Program-made: the position numbers and the translations under genes
Part shown: positions 13,885 to 21,549 of the stretch, in pieces
Layout of the letters: each line of letters starts with the position of its first letter
How positions within the stretch are numbered: the stretch's first letter is position 1
Origin: Pseudomonadota bacterium
Lineage (GTDB): Bacteria > Pseudomonadota > Gammaproteobacteria > Acidithiobacillales > Acidithiobacillaceae
Direction: 5' to 3'
NCBI GenBank assembly: GCA_021827445.1
Contig: JAKAVW010000004.1
Location: 1-27,437, forward strand
Length of the DNA stretch: 27,437 nucleotides
The notes under the pieces: model-generated
Seen by the model: the letters and a program-made list of their open reading frames with translations, nothing else
What the model was told of the DNA's origin: nothing
The model's database searches: none

Positions 13885-15198
13885 CTACCATGCCAAGATC
13901 ATAAGAGACAAAACGCCACCACCAGAAAGAACAAAAGGCCGAGTATCAGAAGCTAACGTGCATAGTTCATTAGTCGGAAGATCAAAAGTTTGATTATAAC
14001 CAAAAGGTAAAGATACCGACCACGTAGGTTGTGCAGGACAAGATTGCGGAAGCCAAGAACTACCAAAACCAATAGAGGAAAACGGAACCGTTTGCTGCAT
14101 ACCTTGAAGTGCAGCAGACAAACCAGAAGAACCAAAATTAACTGGAGGCCCAACAAAAGGCGTCTGAGTTACAGGTGTTGTTGTTGTATTGGTAGTAGTA
14201 CAGGCACCAGCACTAGTGCAAGTCTTAGTCACCGTACTATCCGTAGTTGTCACTGAGTCATTAGGTCCAGAATAAGAATTATCATATGTTGGTGTGGTTG
14301 TTGTTGTCGTGGTATTACCAGACGAATCTGTAGACGTTGAAGTTGACGATGGACCAGTAACAGAAGCGGGACCTGATAAAGTAGTGGTCATAGGCAAAGC
14401 CTGAACCGTAGAAGCCGGTAAATTTTGCAAAGCAGTCAAAGAATTAGTAGCATTCTGGGCAAGCATATTAGCAATTTGTGCCAATGTAGGCGCAGGAATT
14501 GCAGAAGAACCGTTAGGACCAGCAGAAGGAGTAGCACCATTAGAACAATTAGGAACATTACCAAGATCAAGACTGGGAGGAGTGGAAATACAACCATTAG
14601 TGAAAGAACAAGTAGCAGTGGCGCCAACACTATTGGATATAGTAGTACCGTCAGCTATCCACTCATAACCAGAAGCAAGGGTTATAACAGTAGAACCGCA
14701 ATAATAAGAAGAAGCACCAGAAGGAGGATTAGCCGAATTATAATAATTTTCGTACATACTCCATAACGCAGTACCGCCAACAATGGCGGCGCGACCTTCT
14801 GGAGTTAAACCGGCAAGAGTTGTAAGGAAAGGAGCAAGCGCCGCAGCAATGTCAGAGGCTTTAACCTCATCAGCGGCAGAAATGCCCGTAATACCGGCAG
14901 AATCTTGTGGAACAGGCAAAGCAGGAGCAGGAAGATTAGCGGTAACATCACCAGATGAATCAACAATTGGCGTATTATTAGGGTTGGTAAAATAATAAAA
15001 GGCAGGACCATCCGAAATGGTAGAAGGGCCAGATGTGGCAGGCAAATCCATCATTTCCCATTGACCCATATTATTAAGGGTCATGTTTAAAGTGTTAGGT
15101 GCAGTTGCTACAACAGCAAAAGCATCAGGGGCCAACAATAATATAAAGAGAGACAAAAATAATTGCGTAAAAATACGACCATTCAGTAAGCCACACAT
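13885..15198 (-). CDS. pIII-like adsorption protein (TspB-like layout)
   Basis: A 437-aa protein. The ATG at 15198, behind AGGGGGTGTC, gives a clean signal peptide (MCGLLNGRIFTQLFLSLFIL.., cleavage after DAFA near 28). A Ser/Thr-rich linker with runs such as NTTTTTTTP and cysteines follows (about 280-350), then a C-terminal domain with CPAQPTWSV.. and NELCTLASDTRP, ending in a hydrophobic anchor. This is the layout of inovirus pIII and Neisseria TspB-type proteins, which bind the host pilus and release the particle. The C-terminal anchor is short and lacks a charged tail. An in-frame start at 15240 would overlap the coat-like gene and spoil the signal peptide. Confidence 0.8.
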   Translation of the reverse strand: MCGLLNGRIFTQLFLSLFILLLAPDAFAVVATAPNTLNMTLNNMGQWEMMDLPATSGPSTISDGPAFYYFTNPNNTPIVDSSGDVTANLPAPALPVPQDSAGITGISAADEVKASDIAAALAPFLTTLAGLTPEGRAAIVGGTALWSMYENYYNSANPPSGASSYYCGSTVITLASGYEWIADGTTISNSVGATATCSFTNGCISTPPSLDLGNVPNCSNGATPSAGPNGSSAIPAPTLAQIANMLAQNATNSLTALQNLPASTVQALPMTTTLSGPASVTGPSSTSTSTDSSGNTTTTTTTPTYDNSYSGPNDSVTTTDSTVTKTCTSAGACTTTNTTTTPVTQTPFVGPPVNFGSSGLSAALQGMQQTVPFSSIGFGSSWLPQSCPAQPTWSVSLPFGYNQTFDLPTNELCTLASDTRPFVLSGGGVLSLMILAW

Positions 15199-15212
15199 GA
15201 CACCCCCTAAAA

Positions 15213-15368
15213 CTAACGACGAACCAAAGACAGAACCCACTTAATAGCGAGAACACCGAAAACAGCAATAATGCAAGCAAGGCCGAAGCCGGAAAGAACA
15301 GTCAATAAAGTAGACTGAAAAGAAGCACAATCGGGACAGGTAGACATAGTTGCAATCGTGGGGTCCAT
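15213..15368 (-). CDS. Coat-like paralogue without signal peptide
   Basis: A 51-aa protein starting at the ATG at 15368 behind GGAG. Residues 14-51 repeat the mature major coat sequence: ASFQST at the start, a helix of the same length, then LAIKWVLSLVRR against LAVKWVVSIAKR. It has no signal peptide and begins with a CPDC motif instead. It lies just after the terminator hairpin behind the major coat gene, so it is likely made in smaller amounts. It may be a minor end protein (pVII/pIX position) that inserts by itself. Confidence 0.8.
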   Translation of the reverse strand: MDPTIATMSTCPDCASFQSTLLTVLSGFGLACIIAVFGVLAIKWVLSLVRR

Positions 15369-15377
15369 AAGTAACTC

Positions 15378-15408
15378 CAAAATGAAGGGGGCCGAAGCCC
15401 CCAAAAAA
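15378..15408 (-). terminator. Terminator after the major coat gene
   Basis: Minus strand stem GGGGGC/GCCCCC with a TTCG tetraloop (15402-15387), followed by TTCATTTT. It begins immediately after the coat stop, as in Ff phages where a terminator behind gene VIII separates abundant coat from scarce minor proteins. Confidence 0.7.
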
Positions 15409-15669
15409 TCAGCCCCGTTTTGCGATGCTAACAACCCACTTGACAGCCAAAATGCCCAGAGCGACCAAGATAAACACACCGGCAAGAGCCGTCAGTGTAG
15501 TGGTCAAAGTGGACTGGAAACTGGCCGAATCGGTGGTCGTAGCGGCACCAATGCCCAGACCCAAACCAGCAGCCTGCGAAAGCACAGGGAGAGCAAGGGC
15601 AGAGGTACCAGCCATGAAAGCAGCAACCTTGCCATAACGACGAACAACAACGCCTTTAATACGAGTCAT
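15409..15669 (-). CDS. Major coat protein precursor (pVIII-like)
   Basis: An 86-aa precursor. The ATG at 15669 has GAGGTG at six bases. Residues 1-34 are a signal peptide (basic MTRIKGVVVRRYGK, hydrophobic core, SQA cleavage near 33-34). The mature part of about 52 residues has an amphipathic start, a single membrane helix (ALAGVFILVALGILAVKWVV) and a basic end (SIAKRG) that would face the DNA. This matches pVIII exactly in architecture. Longer upstream frame is a Cys-rich artefact. Confidence 0.9.
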   Translation of the reverse strand: MTRIKGVVVRRYGKVAAFMAGTSALALPVLSQAAGLGLGIGAATTTDSASFQSTLTTTLTALAGVFILVALGILAVKWVVSIAKRG

Positions 15670-15755
15670 AAAGCACCTCATCAAAAGCCGCAGAAACAAC
15701 AAGCCGGAACGCGGCAAAAACCGGCAAGCACAAGGGCACATGCCCAAGAGAAAAA

Positions 15756-15974
15756 CTAAGGCCGCCAAATAGCCCGAACAATTAAACGAATGGCAAAAGC
15801 AGCCAAAAACGCCCAAACAGTAACCTCTGAAAGAGACGCAAAAGCAGAAGAAGTCATAACCAAGGGAGGAGACACGGCAACGTAAGCACCCGCACCGGAA
15901 GCACAATCACCGGGAGATGCGCCGGAATCCGTACCAGCCACCGGAGAAGTACAAACAAAGACGTAGTCAGACAT
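15756..15974 (-). CDS. Small membrane protein (pVII/pIX-position)
   Basis: A 72-aa protein with a Gly/Ala/Ser/Cys-bearing N-terminus (cysteines at 8 and 24) and a C-terminal membrane helix (about 48-67) ending in a basic RAIWRP tail. It lies between the ssDNA-binding-like gene and the major coat gene, where small minor coat proteins sit in inoviruses. The ATG is two bases beyond the preceding stop. Role inferred from position only. Confidence 0.65.
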   Translation of the reverse strand: MSDYVFVCTSPVAGTDSGASPGDCASGAGAYVAVSPPLVMTSSAFASLSEVTVWAFLAAFAIRLIVRAIWRP

Positions 15975-15976
15975 AA

Positions 15977-16264
15977 CTAACCAGCAACAGCTTGAGGACG
16001 AGAATCAGCCTTCACCAGCCGTTTAGAAGCCACTTTCAGGGAAAGAAAGCCCCGCCGGTCCTTCTCCAGAAAAAATTCGATTTCATACTCACCAGAGGGC
16101 CAGACCTCAGCTTCAGACATATGCATAAAATCAGACTGCAAAGAACGAAGACCAGAACCTTGCTCAAGATCATAGGACTGTTTCCACATCCGTTTAAATT
16201 CGCCGGTATCCTTCTTTGTCCACTCGATAACCTCAGAAGCATAAACACGTACTAATGCCTTCAT
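15977..16264 (-). CDS. Probable ssDNA-binding protein (pV-like)
   Basis: A 95-aa protein starting at the ATG at 16264 behind an ideal GGAGG site. It is beta-strand-rich (MKALVRVYASEVIEWTKKD, GEYEIEFFLEKDRRGFLSLK) with many aromatic and basic residues, and is the first gene of the structural operon after the replication protein. Size and place are those of inovirus pV-type proteins, which coat the single-stranded genome. No diagnostic motif, so the call is by context. Confidence 0.6.
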   Translation of the reverse strand: MKALVRVYASEVIEWTKKDTGEFKRMWKQSYDLEQGSGLRSLQSDFMHMSEAEVWPSGEYEIEFFLEKDRRGFLSLKVASKRLVKADSRPQAVAG

Positions 16265-16367
16265 AAAACCTCCAAAAAAAAATAAAGAACCGCTATTGAC
16301 AAAATAAATTGCCTGAAAAAAACCCATTCAAAAACAGTACCCTAAAATATGCAGTTCGGTGTACCGG

Positions 16368-16393
16368 AAAAGGGAGCGCTGTTAGTAGCTCCC
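16368..16393 (-). terminator. Terminator behind the replication gene
   Basis: Minus strand stem GGGAGC/GCTCCC (10-base loop) followed by TTTT, 15 bases after the stop of the replication gene. The remainder of 16,265-16,408 is AT-rich and could hold a promoter (TTGAAT ... TTATTT, 18-base spacer) for the structural genes. Confidence 0.6.
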
Positions 16394-16408
16394 CTTGCCC
16401 CTACACGA

Positions 16409-17677
16409 TCAGGCAACCCGACAGAAAAACTCCTCATGCAAACGAGCGATGACATGCGGCAAAGAGAGGGTATGAGCACGCTCCACCAAGTCCAGACGTT
16501 CACGAGAAGGCCTAAACTCACGCACATTGCACGCAGAGGGGGCCTGACGTACCAAAGGGGCACCATCCTGTAACATCGCGTCAGAAACGCCCGCAAGGCC
16601 CAACAAACGACGATGGGCATAAAATTGTGTCTTGCCGACACTCTGACGAGCAGCGGCGAAACCATAGGCCCGGATGGATCCATAAAAAGCAAAAGCCGCA
16701 CGAGCAGCACCGGGAGTCTTGGCAAGGGTAAGAAGTTCTTTTAAGAGGGAATCATCAGACATGGCAACCTCACGCGCGAATAAATGGGAAAACTCAGACT
16801 CCCAAACGGAAGAGACATTCAGCAAATCAGCTAAGTAATCGACAGGGAAATAAACAATGGGGTTTTTTGATCGAGTCGTAGAAAGAGGGTTAAAACCAAA
16901 ACGACGAAGATACAAGGCGGCATTGTCAGCCAGTAGGCCCATCTGATCGGCAGCAAAATAAGCAGGGAGCAACCCAAGACGCACGGCCTGCTTAGAAAGC
17001 CACGAAGCGCGCACCTGACATTCAAAACGGGCGATAGGTTGGAACTCCTCGACCAACGCATCGAGTGCAGCAGAGTCCATGCTCAAACACTTTGGAGGAT
17101 GCGCCTTCAAATCCGCACCCTTGCAGTAAATCTTACCGACCTTGTAACGAGAACCAAGACCCTGATAAAGCGTGCGACCGGAGGGGGCGGCATGTATGGC
17201 CATTTGTTCATCATCGAGGGCGCGAACATCGACAGAGGCGCGACGCTGGCCACGCTGGACACCGGCAACAGTATCAAACCAAGACTCAAGCGCCGGACGA
17301 GTACCGAAATCATAGGAATGGGTAATATCAAGACGGGCCACATACCAAAGCCCAGCGGAGGGCCACTTCTGAAGGCGAAGCACCACGCCGAATACAAAGT
17401 CCACCAACCGGGCCGCGGCCTCCCGCAAGGTGGCAGGTCCGTCCACGTTATGGCCCTGGTAGACCTTAGGCGAGGCTTCGAGAGTGACACGAGAGCCAAT
17501 AACCAAGCTAAAGCCATCCGCCCAACTAGGCATATTCAGGCCGGTACAAAGGGACCACTTTTGAATGGACCCGGTAAAATCGGTCTGGGTTAGCTTATTC
17601 ATCTGGACCTGCATCCAACGCACAGCATCAGCAGGGAAAAACTCGGCGGGGATAGTAAGACGAAGGGTGTCAATCAC
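16409..17677 (-). CDS. Inovirus replication initiation protein (pII/pX family)
   Basis: A 422-aa protein starting with GTG at 17677 in a GTGA overlap with the small gene before it. It opens with MIDTLRLTIP, contains ARLDITHSYDF near 115, a central RFECQVRASWL and a C-terminal helical part (KTPGAARAAFAFYGSIRAYG), the pattern of phage/plasmid replication proteins of the II/X family (N-terminal CRI and C-terminal X domains). These nick the origin and start rolling-circle replication. Full length for the family. Confidence 0.85.
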   Translation of the reverse strand: MIDTLRLTIPAEFFPADAVRWMQVQMNKLTQTDFTGSIQKWSLCTGLNMPSWADGFSLVIGSRVTLEASPKVYQGHNVDGPATLREAAARLVDFVFGVVLRLQKWPSAGLWYVARLDITHSYDFGTRPALESWFDTVAGVQRGQRRASVDVRALDDEQMAIHAAPSGRTLYQGLGSRYKVGKIYCKGADLKAHPPKCLSMDSAALDALVEEFQPIARFECQVRASWLSKQAVRLGLLPAYFAADQMGLLADNAALYLRRFGFNPLSTTRSKNPIVYFPVDYLADLLNVSSVWESEFSHLFAREVAMSDDSLLKELLTLAKTPGAARAAFAFYGSIRAYGFAAARQSVGKTQFYAHRRLLGLAGVSDAMLQDGAPLVRQAPSACNVREFRPSRERLDLVERAHTLSLPHVIARLHEEFFCRVA

Positions 17678-17790
17678 AGACCACCCCCTGCCCTACCCTC
17701 GAGCATCGAGGCAACCAGCAAGCCAAAGAGGCCAGCGCAGCAAATCAAGGAAAGCACAAACAGTGTGAAATCGACGACAAGGGGCGTCAT
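17674..17790 (-). CDS. 38-aa membrane peptide, coupled on both sides
   Basis: ATG at 17790 overlaps the upstream stop as ATGA and its TGA overlaps the GTG of the replication gene as GTGA, so three genes are chained by 4-base overlaps. The peptide is MTPLVVDFT, then one membrane helix (about 9-29, LFVLSLICCAGLFGLLVASM), then EGRAGGGL. Two adjacent cysteines lie in the helix. Too short for usual gene finding. Function unknown; small membrane peptides occur near rep genes of inoviruses. Confidence 0.65.
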   Translation of the reverse strand: MTPLVVDFTLFVLSLICCAGLFGLLVASMLEGRAGGGL

Positions 17791-18143
17791 AGCACACCCC
17801 CGGCATAAATCAGACCATCACCATCAAGATCATCAAAACCCACGCCAGCATCACGGAAATCAAAAATACCACTATCCCACTCTGGGAAAATCACAAAAGA
17901 ACCATTAATCTGCTCTAACTCACGTTCACCCCGCACATAACCCCAACGCTTGACCAACAAACGAGACAAGCGCACCTGGTAAGCATCCAGCTTCACAAAT
18001 CCCGGCCAACGCCGGACAAAACCTTGAGTGCAGGAGGATCCAGGTATGGCGACCTCATGCAGGAAAACACCAGCGGGATAATAGAAACGGCAGGCCATCG
18101 CCTGACAGGCGGGAATGTGAAACGGTTTATCTTTTATAATCAT
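17787..18143 (-). CDS. Unknown 118-aa prophage protein
   Basis: Start at the ATG at 18143, which has AGGAG eight bases upstream; the longer frame lacks such a site. Soluble, mixed composition, with two cysteines early (ACQAMACRFYYPAG) and an acidic Gly/Asp-rich end (GVGFDDLDGDGLIYAGG). No family recognised. It is the first gene of the leftward operon, directly facing the regulator, so it is probably an early gene for replication or control. Confidence 0.6.
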   Translation of the reverse strand: MIIKDKPFHIPACQAMACRFYYPAGVFLHEVAIPGSSCTQGFVRRWPGFVKLDAYQVRLSRLLVKRWGYVRGERELEQINGSFVIFPEWDSGIFDFRDAGVGFDDLDGDGLIYAGGVL

Positions 18144-18163
18144 TAGTATATCTCCTAAAAAGG

Positions 18164-18306
18164 GGAACCCCGGAAGGGTTCCAAACTGGGTCATGACCCC
18201 AGACACTTACCGAGATGCAATGCTTGACGCTTGACGATCATCAAACACAAGACCGAATATACAGACCGCTGAATGATTGTCAAGCACTCGGCGCATAATC
18301 TATAAG
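18164..18306. promoter_or_regulatory. Divergent control region of the prophage
   Basis: The 188-base gap between divergent genes holds repeated TGCTTGAC motifs: 18221-18228, an overlapping GCTTGACGATC from 18229, and an inverted copy GATTGTCAAGCA at 18275-18286. The inverted copy overlaps a plus-strand -35 TTGTCA (18277-18282) with -10 TATAAG (18301-18306). There is also a 12-base perfect palindrome GGGTCATGACCC (18188-18199) and a GGAACCC/GGGTTCC hairpin (18164-18182) just upstream of the leftward gene. Repressor operators are the obvious reading. Confidence 0.55.
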
Positions 18307-18331
18307 TTGAACATAGACAGTGAGGTGAGCC

Positions 18332-18703
18332 ATGGAAAACAGAGAATTATTGCAAAGAGCACAAACCCGCATCGGAGCAAAAAGCCAACGAGACCTAGCT
18401 AAGGCACTAGGAATGAACAACAGTAGCCTAAGCCTACTTGCCAGCGGAAAGGGTGAACTGTCCGACGAAACCTATATCAAGCTGGCAAAGCTGGCAGGTG
18501 TGGACCCGGCAGAGGTACTGATCGAGAAGCACGAAAGGAAGGCAGGCCCGGAAGCGCGGGCAGTGTGGGCAAGGATCAATGCAGCGGTTTCCAAAAGCGC
18601 GATTCTGGGACTGGGCGTGATTTTACTGCTGCCAGCCCTGCAAACACACGCAGATTCCTGCAAGTTTTCGGTTCCCCAGAATAAGTATTATGCGAACCTA
18701 TGA
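18332..18703 (+). CDS. Cro/CI-type HTH regulator, C-terminus set by attR
   Basis: A 123-aa protein. Residues about 5-60 are a Cro/CI helix-turn-helix (SQRDLAKALGMNNSSLSLLASG), followed by AVWARINAAV and a hydrophobic segment (about 90-106), a layout seen in phage-encoded DUF3693-like regulators of inoviruses. GAGGTGAG precedes the ATG. The last codons (NKYYANL) lie inside the attachment core, and the stop is supplied by host DNA. In the circle the frame would continue 16 residues as LHWLIDIFDYVQGALC. Likely repressor of the divergent phage promoters. Confidence 0.75.
   Translation: MENRELLQRAQTRIGAKSQRDLAKALGMNNSSLSLLASGKGELSDETYIKLAKLAGVDPAEVLIEKHERKAGPEARAVWARINAAVSKSAILGLGVILLLPALQTHADSCKFSVPQNKYYANL
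18671..18698 (-). other. attR: dif-like site with phage-type XerD arm
   Basis: On the minus strand the XerC arm GGTTCGCATAA and centre TACTTA are identical to attL, but the XerD arm is degenerate (TTCTGGGGAAC). This is expected if the phage attP has one good and one poor arm, as for other Xer-integrating phages. It lies 12 bases from the dacB stop codon. Confidence 0.78.
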
Positions 18704-18710
18704 AAACTTT

Positions 18711-20216
18711 CTACATGGTGTGGTCGCCCAGAGCGACACGCTGCACCAGAGCGTCCATTCGTCTGCGGATACGCTCTTCGGACCCTGTGAAATGTTCAAC
18801 CAAAATGGCAAACGCATATTGCCTGTGGCCGAGGTTATCCCGAATAAAACCAGCGAGAGACAACGCATCGCGCAGAGTACCCGTTTTAGCTTGCACCGTA
18901 CCCGCAGGCAGAGCGCTCAGACGATGCCGGAGCGTTCCATCCTCGGCGCTGACCGGCAGCGAATCGCGCCAGGAGGCCCCCCAGGGTTCCTGATAAGAGT
19001 GCAACAGCATGCGCACCAGATCTGCGGCGCTAAGGCGATCCTCACGAGATAATCCGCAGCCATCCATCAGTCGAGCTTGGGTATCAAGTATACCGTTCAC
19101 AGAAAGCCAACGGTGCAAGCCCTGCATTGTCGACGCACGGCTTCCATCACCGCCGCGAGCCAGATCCGCATCCCGGAGCAATACTTCTACGTGGGTGTTT
19201 TCGCTCACCTTGTTGGCCACAGTGATCTCTTCCACCAATGGCGGTGACTCGTGTTTGGCCAATAAGGCATAGTGCGCATATCCCCCGGACTGCTTTGCAC
19301 CGCTTTTGTTGTTCAATACTTGGATAGGATTACCTACAAGAATACCCTTTTCCTCCAAAGCCTGTCGCAATGCTGCCGCGGCAAAATAGGCTGGATCCGG
19401 CTGCGCCAGCATCGCAGCAAAAATACCGCCCTTGGCAGAAATCGCGCCAGTCAACAGATATCCGCTTCCGGATTTTTCCAAACGTACCGGACGAATGGGA
19501 TCCTCCGCCGAAACTGTGATCACCGTGTTCCGAATGAATCCTCCCGGGTTGGGCATGATCTCAGCGTTGGTGCGTGCCCCCGCAGCCCGCCCCGGTTTGA
19601 TTTGTACCGCGATCATGGCGTCGTTGAACATGAGTGCATGGATCGGTGCGCCATACCAATAGCGCTGATCCTGTTCCGTCCAACCCGGCAGCGTGCTATC
19701 TGCGGGAAAGTACGTGGCATCCGCCAGAATACCCTCCGGAATTTGGCGAACGCCCGCTGCCCATACTTGAGCGGCAAGCATACGCATAGGGTACATGGGG
19801 TCATCCCGCACTGTTCGCCTGACAAACGGGAAGCGACGGCTGGAAAGATCGGGGTCGCCACCGCCCAGAAAAATCAAGGGCCCCTGCACTACGCCATCAT
19901 CGATAGTCTGGGCTAGTATCCGAGTTTTCTGGTGAGATTCAGCCCCCAGCTCGTGCAGAATATACGCTGTGGTCAGCAGTTTTGCTGTGGACGCAGGCAG
20001 TTGTCTATGATCTGCCTGCACGCTCAGAGTGGGCCTGCCCTTTTGCACATCCTGAATCAGAATACTCCATTGGCCGTCGCCAAACTGGGTGTTTGCGTCT
20101 TTATGGCCGGCAGCGGCGATAGCGGGTATAAGCCAGAAAAGCGGCAATATCCGGACAAAAAAACGCCGCCATAGCCGGCCTCCATCCTCTTTCCACGGCC
20201 TCCCGTCCGAACGCAT
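18711..20216 (-). CDS. dacB: D-alanyl-D-alanine carboxypeptidase/endopeptidase, PBP4 type
   Basis: A 501-aa protein from the ATG at 20216 (GGAG upstream). An arginine-rich start and membrane segment (about 18-37) form a signal sequence. The three penicillin-binding motifs are complete: STAK (76-79, serine 76 nucleophile), SEN (338-340) and KTG (444-446). The long insert between the first two is typical of class C PBP4/DacB, which trims and cleaves peptidoglycan peptides in the periplasm. It follows the ampG-like gene by 32 bases, so the pair probably form an operon. Its stop lies next to the dif site. Confidence 0.88.
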   Translation of the reverse strand: MRSDGRPWKEDGGRLWRRFFVRILPLFWLIPAIAAAGHKDANTQFGDGQWSILIQDVQKGRPTLSVQADHRQLPASTAKLLTTAYILHELGAESHQKTRILAQTIDDGVVQGPLIFLGGGDPDLSSRRFPFVRRTVRDDPMYPMRMLAAQVWAAGVRQIPEGILADATYFPADSTLPGWTEQDQRYWYGAPIHALMFNDAMIAVQIKPGRAAGARTNAEIMPNPGGFIRNTVITVSAEDPIRPVRLEKSGSGYLLTGAISAKGGIFAAMLAQPDPAYFAAAALRQALEEKGILVGNPIQVLNNKSGAKQSGGYAHYALLAKHESPPLVEEITVANKVSENTHVEVLLRDADLARGGDGSRASTMQGLHRWLSVNGILDTQARLMDGCGLSREDRLSAADLVRMLLHSYQEPWGASWRDSLPVSAEDGTLRHRLSALPAGTVQAKTGTLRDALSLAGFIRDNLGHRQYAFAILVEHFTGSEERIRRRMDALVQRVALGDHTM

Positions 20217-20248
20217 CGTTTCGCTCCAATTTCTATATTTATATGAAA

Positions 20249-21490
20249 TTATTTGACTTTTCGCTCCAAAAGGTCCGATCCCGGCATGGACTCCTGACGA
20301 TCTGTAAACAGGACCACGGGCATGCGCAGCGCTAACCACAAACTGGGTAGTGCCGCAGCAAATGCCAGTAGAAAGAATTCCACAAATCCCACCTGTGCTG
20401 CAAGAAAACCGCTAAATCCGCCGACAACGGTGGCTGCGACAGACATCAGGGCGGAGCCAATAGCAAAATGCGTTGCCTGGTAACCACCCTGACAACGCTG
20501 CATAAGGAAGACCATCAAAACGGCAGTGCCGAGACCCGCCGCAGCCTGCTCAAAGGCCACTGTGACACCTACCCACCAGACAGAGGGCGTCACCCAGGCC
20601 AGCCACGCATAGGCCGGAATCGCCAGGGATTGAATTAACGTCAACGGCAGCAATGCATGGCGCAACCCCCATCGGGATATGATGATACCGCCCAGCAAGG
20701 CGCCTCCGATAGTCGTCACCGTCCCTACTGTTCCGGTGAGGATGCCGCGCGCCACCAAGCCGTAGCCCAAATGACTGAGAAACGGAGTCACCATCGCCGC
20801 CATCATGGCGTCGCCCGCACGGAAAAGCAGGATAAAGGCCAGTGCCCAAAGAATCCCTGGTTGCTGCATGTAGGTGGTGAAAGCTTCGCGCACGGCGTGC
20901 CAATGCTGTCCTTTGTGGCTTGTGGTCGGGGGCAATGGCGGCAGTACACGCTGATGAAAAGCCGCCAATCCCCACATCATCGCCGCCGCAGTTAAAAAAC
21001 AGGCGGTCCAGGATATCCACCCGGCGATAATGACCAGCACACCGTTTCCCACCAGCATGGCAATCCGATAGGCCGCAACCCGTAATCCGGAAAAAGCCGC
21101 CTGATCGGATGGGTTGAGTGTCTGGATATAATATCCATCTACGGACATATCATGGGTGGCCGACAGGAAGGCCATTAACATAAAAATTTTGGCGGCGAGG
21201 TCCAGATTCAGGTGTTGTGCTGGCCAGATCAGCAAGGCGGCCACGCCACCCAAGACGATTTCCATCACCACAAGCCAACGCTTTTTGTCCGCGAAAAGGT
21301 CGATCAAGGGGCTCCAGAACAGTTTTAAATTCCAGGGTAGTCCGAAAAACGAGAGCAGCCCGATAATCTGCAAGCTAGCGCCTGCATAGGTAAAAAACTG
21401 TACGGACACCTGTTGCACCAGCGAATAGGGCAACCCTTCCGCGTAATAGGTGCTGGAAATCCATCTGAATATCTTAAATTTTTTCCGCAA
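20249..21490 (-). CDS. ampG: AmpG-like muropeptide permease (MFS)
   Basis: A 413-aa polytopic protein with about 12 membrane helices. The start YYAEGLPYSLVQQ and LKLFWSPLIDLF, and the conserved SATHDMSVDGYY after helix 4, are AmpG/PAT-family features; these proteins import anhydro-muropeptides for recycling, here beside a peptidoglycan hydrolase gene. Start is TTG at 21490: an in-frame stop lies two codons upstream and no ATG follows for more than 70 codons. Substrate is inferred from family; other acetyl-CoA-type PAT transporters are possible. Confidence 0.72.
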   Translation of the reverse strand: MRKKFKIFRWISSTYYAEGLPYSLVQQVSVQFFTYAGASLQIIGLLSFFGLPWNLKLFWSPLIDLFADKKRWLVVMEIVLGGVAALLIWPAQHLNLDLAAKIFMLMAFLSATHDMSVDGYYIQTLNPSDQAAFSGLRVAAYRIAMLVGNGVLVIIAGWISWTACFLTAAAMMWGLAAFHQRVLPPLPPTTSHKGQHWHAVREAFTTYMQQPGILWALAFILLFRAGDAMMAAMVTPFLSHLGYGLVARGILTGTVGTVTTIGGALLGGIIISRWGLRHALLPLTLIQSLAIPAYAWLAWVTPSVWWVGVTVAFEQAAAGLGTAVLMVFLMQRCQGGYQATHFAIGSALMSVAATVVGGFSGFLAAQVGFVEFFLLAFAAALPSLWLALRMPVVLFTDRQESMPGSDLLERKVK

Positions 21491-21503
21491 TGTTCATCCA
21501 GAT

Positions 21504-21530
21504 ATAAAAAACCCCCGCAAAGCGGGGGTT
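21504..21530 (-). terminator. Rho-independent terminator behind the cytochrome gene
   Basis: Minus strand AACCCCCGC/GCGGGGGTT stem with a TTT loop followed by a T run, 20 bases past the cytochrome stop. It separates the cytochrome unit from the ampG-dacB unit. Confidence 0.85.
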
Positions 21531-21549
21531 AGACGGCTAAAGAAGTCCA

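Larger units (their letters stand above)
11143..18700. mobile_element. Inovirus (filamentous phage) prophage integrated at dif
   Basis: The element is bounded by two dif-like sites sharing 22 identical bases (11143-11164 and 18679-18700), giving a circle of about 7,536 bp. Gene content and order are those of filamentous phages: replication protein, ssDNA-binding-like protein, small coat proteins, pIII, pVI and Zot. No integrase, transposase or secretin (pIV) gene is present, so XerC/XerD integration and use of a host secretin are expected. All modules look intact. Confidence 0.88.

Noticed and set aside
14425..14766. Plus-strand Arg/Ser-rich frame
   Set aside because: Antisense of the Ser/Thr-rich pIII-like gene; composition is that of a shadow.
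15409..15906. 165-aa version of the major coat protein
   Set aside because: N-terminal 79 residues are Cys-rich and run across the neighbouring gene; the ATG at 15669 has the ribosome site and gives a proper signal peptide.
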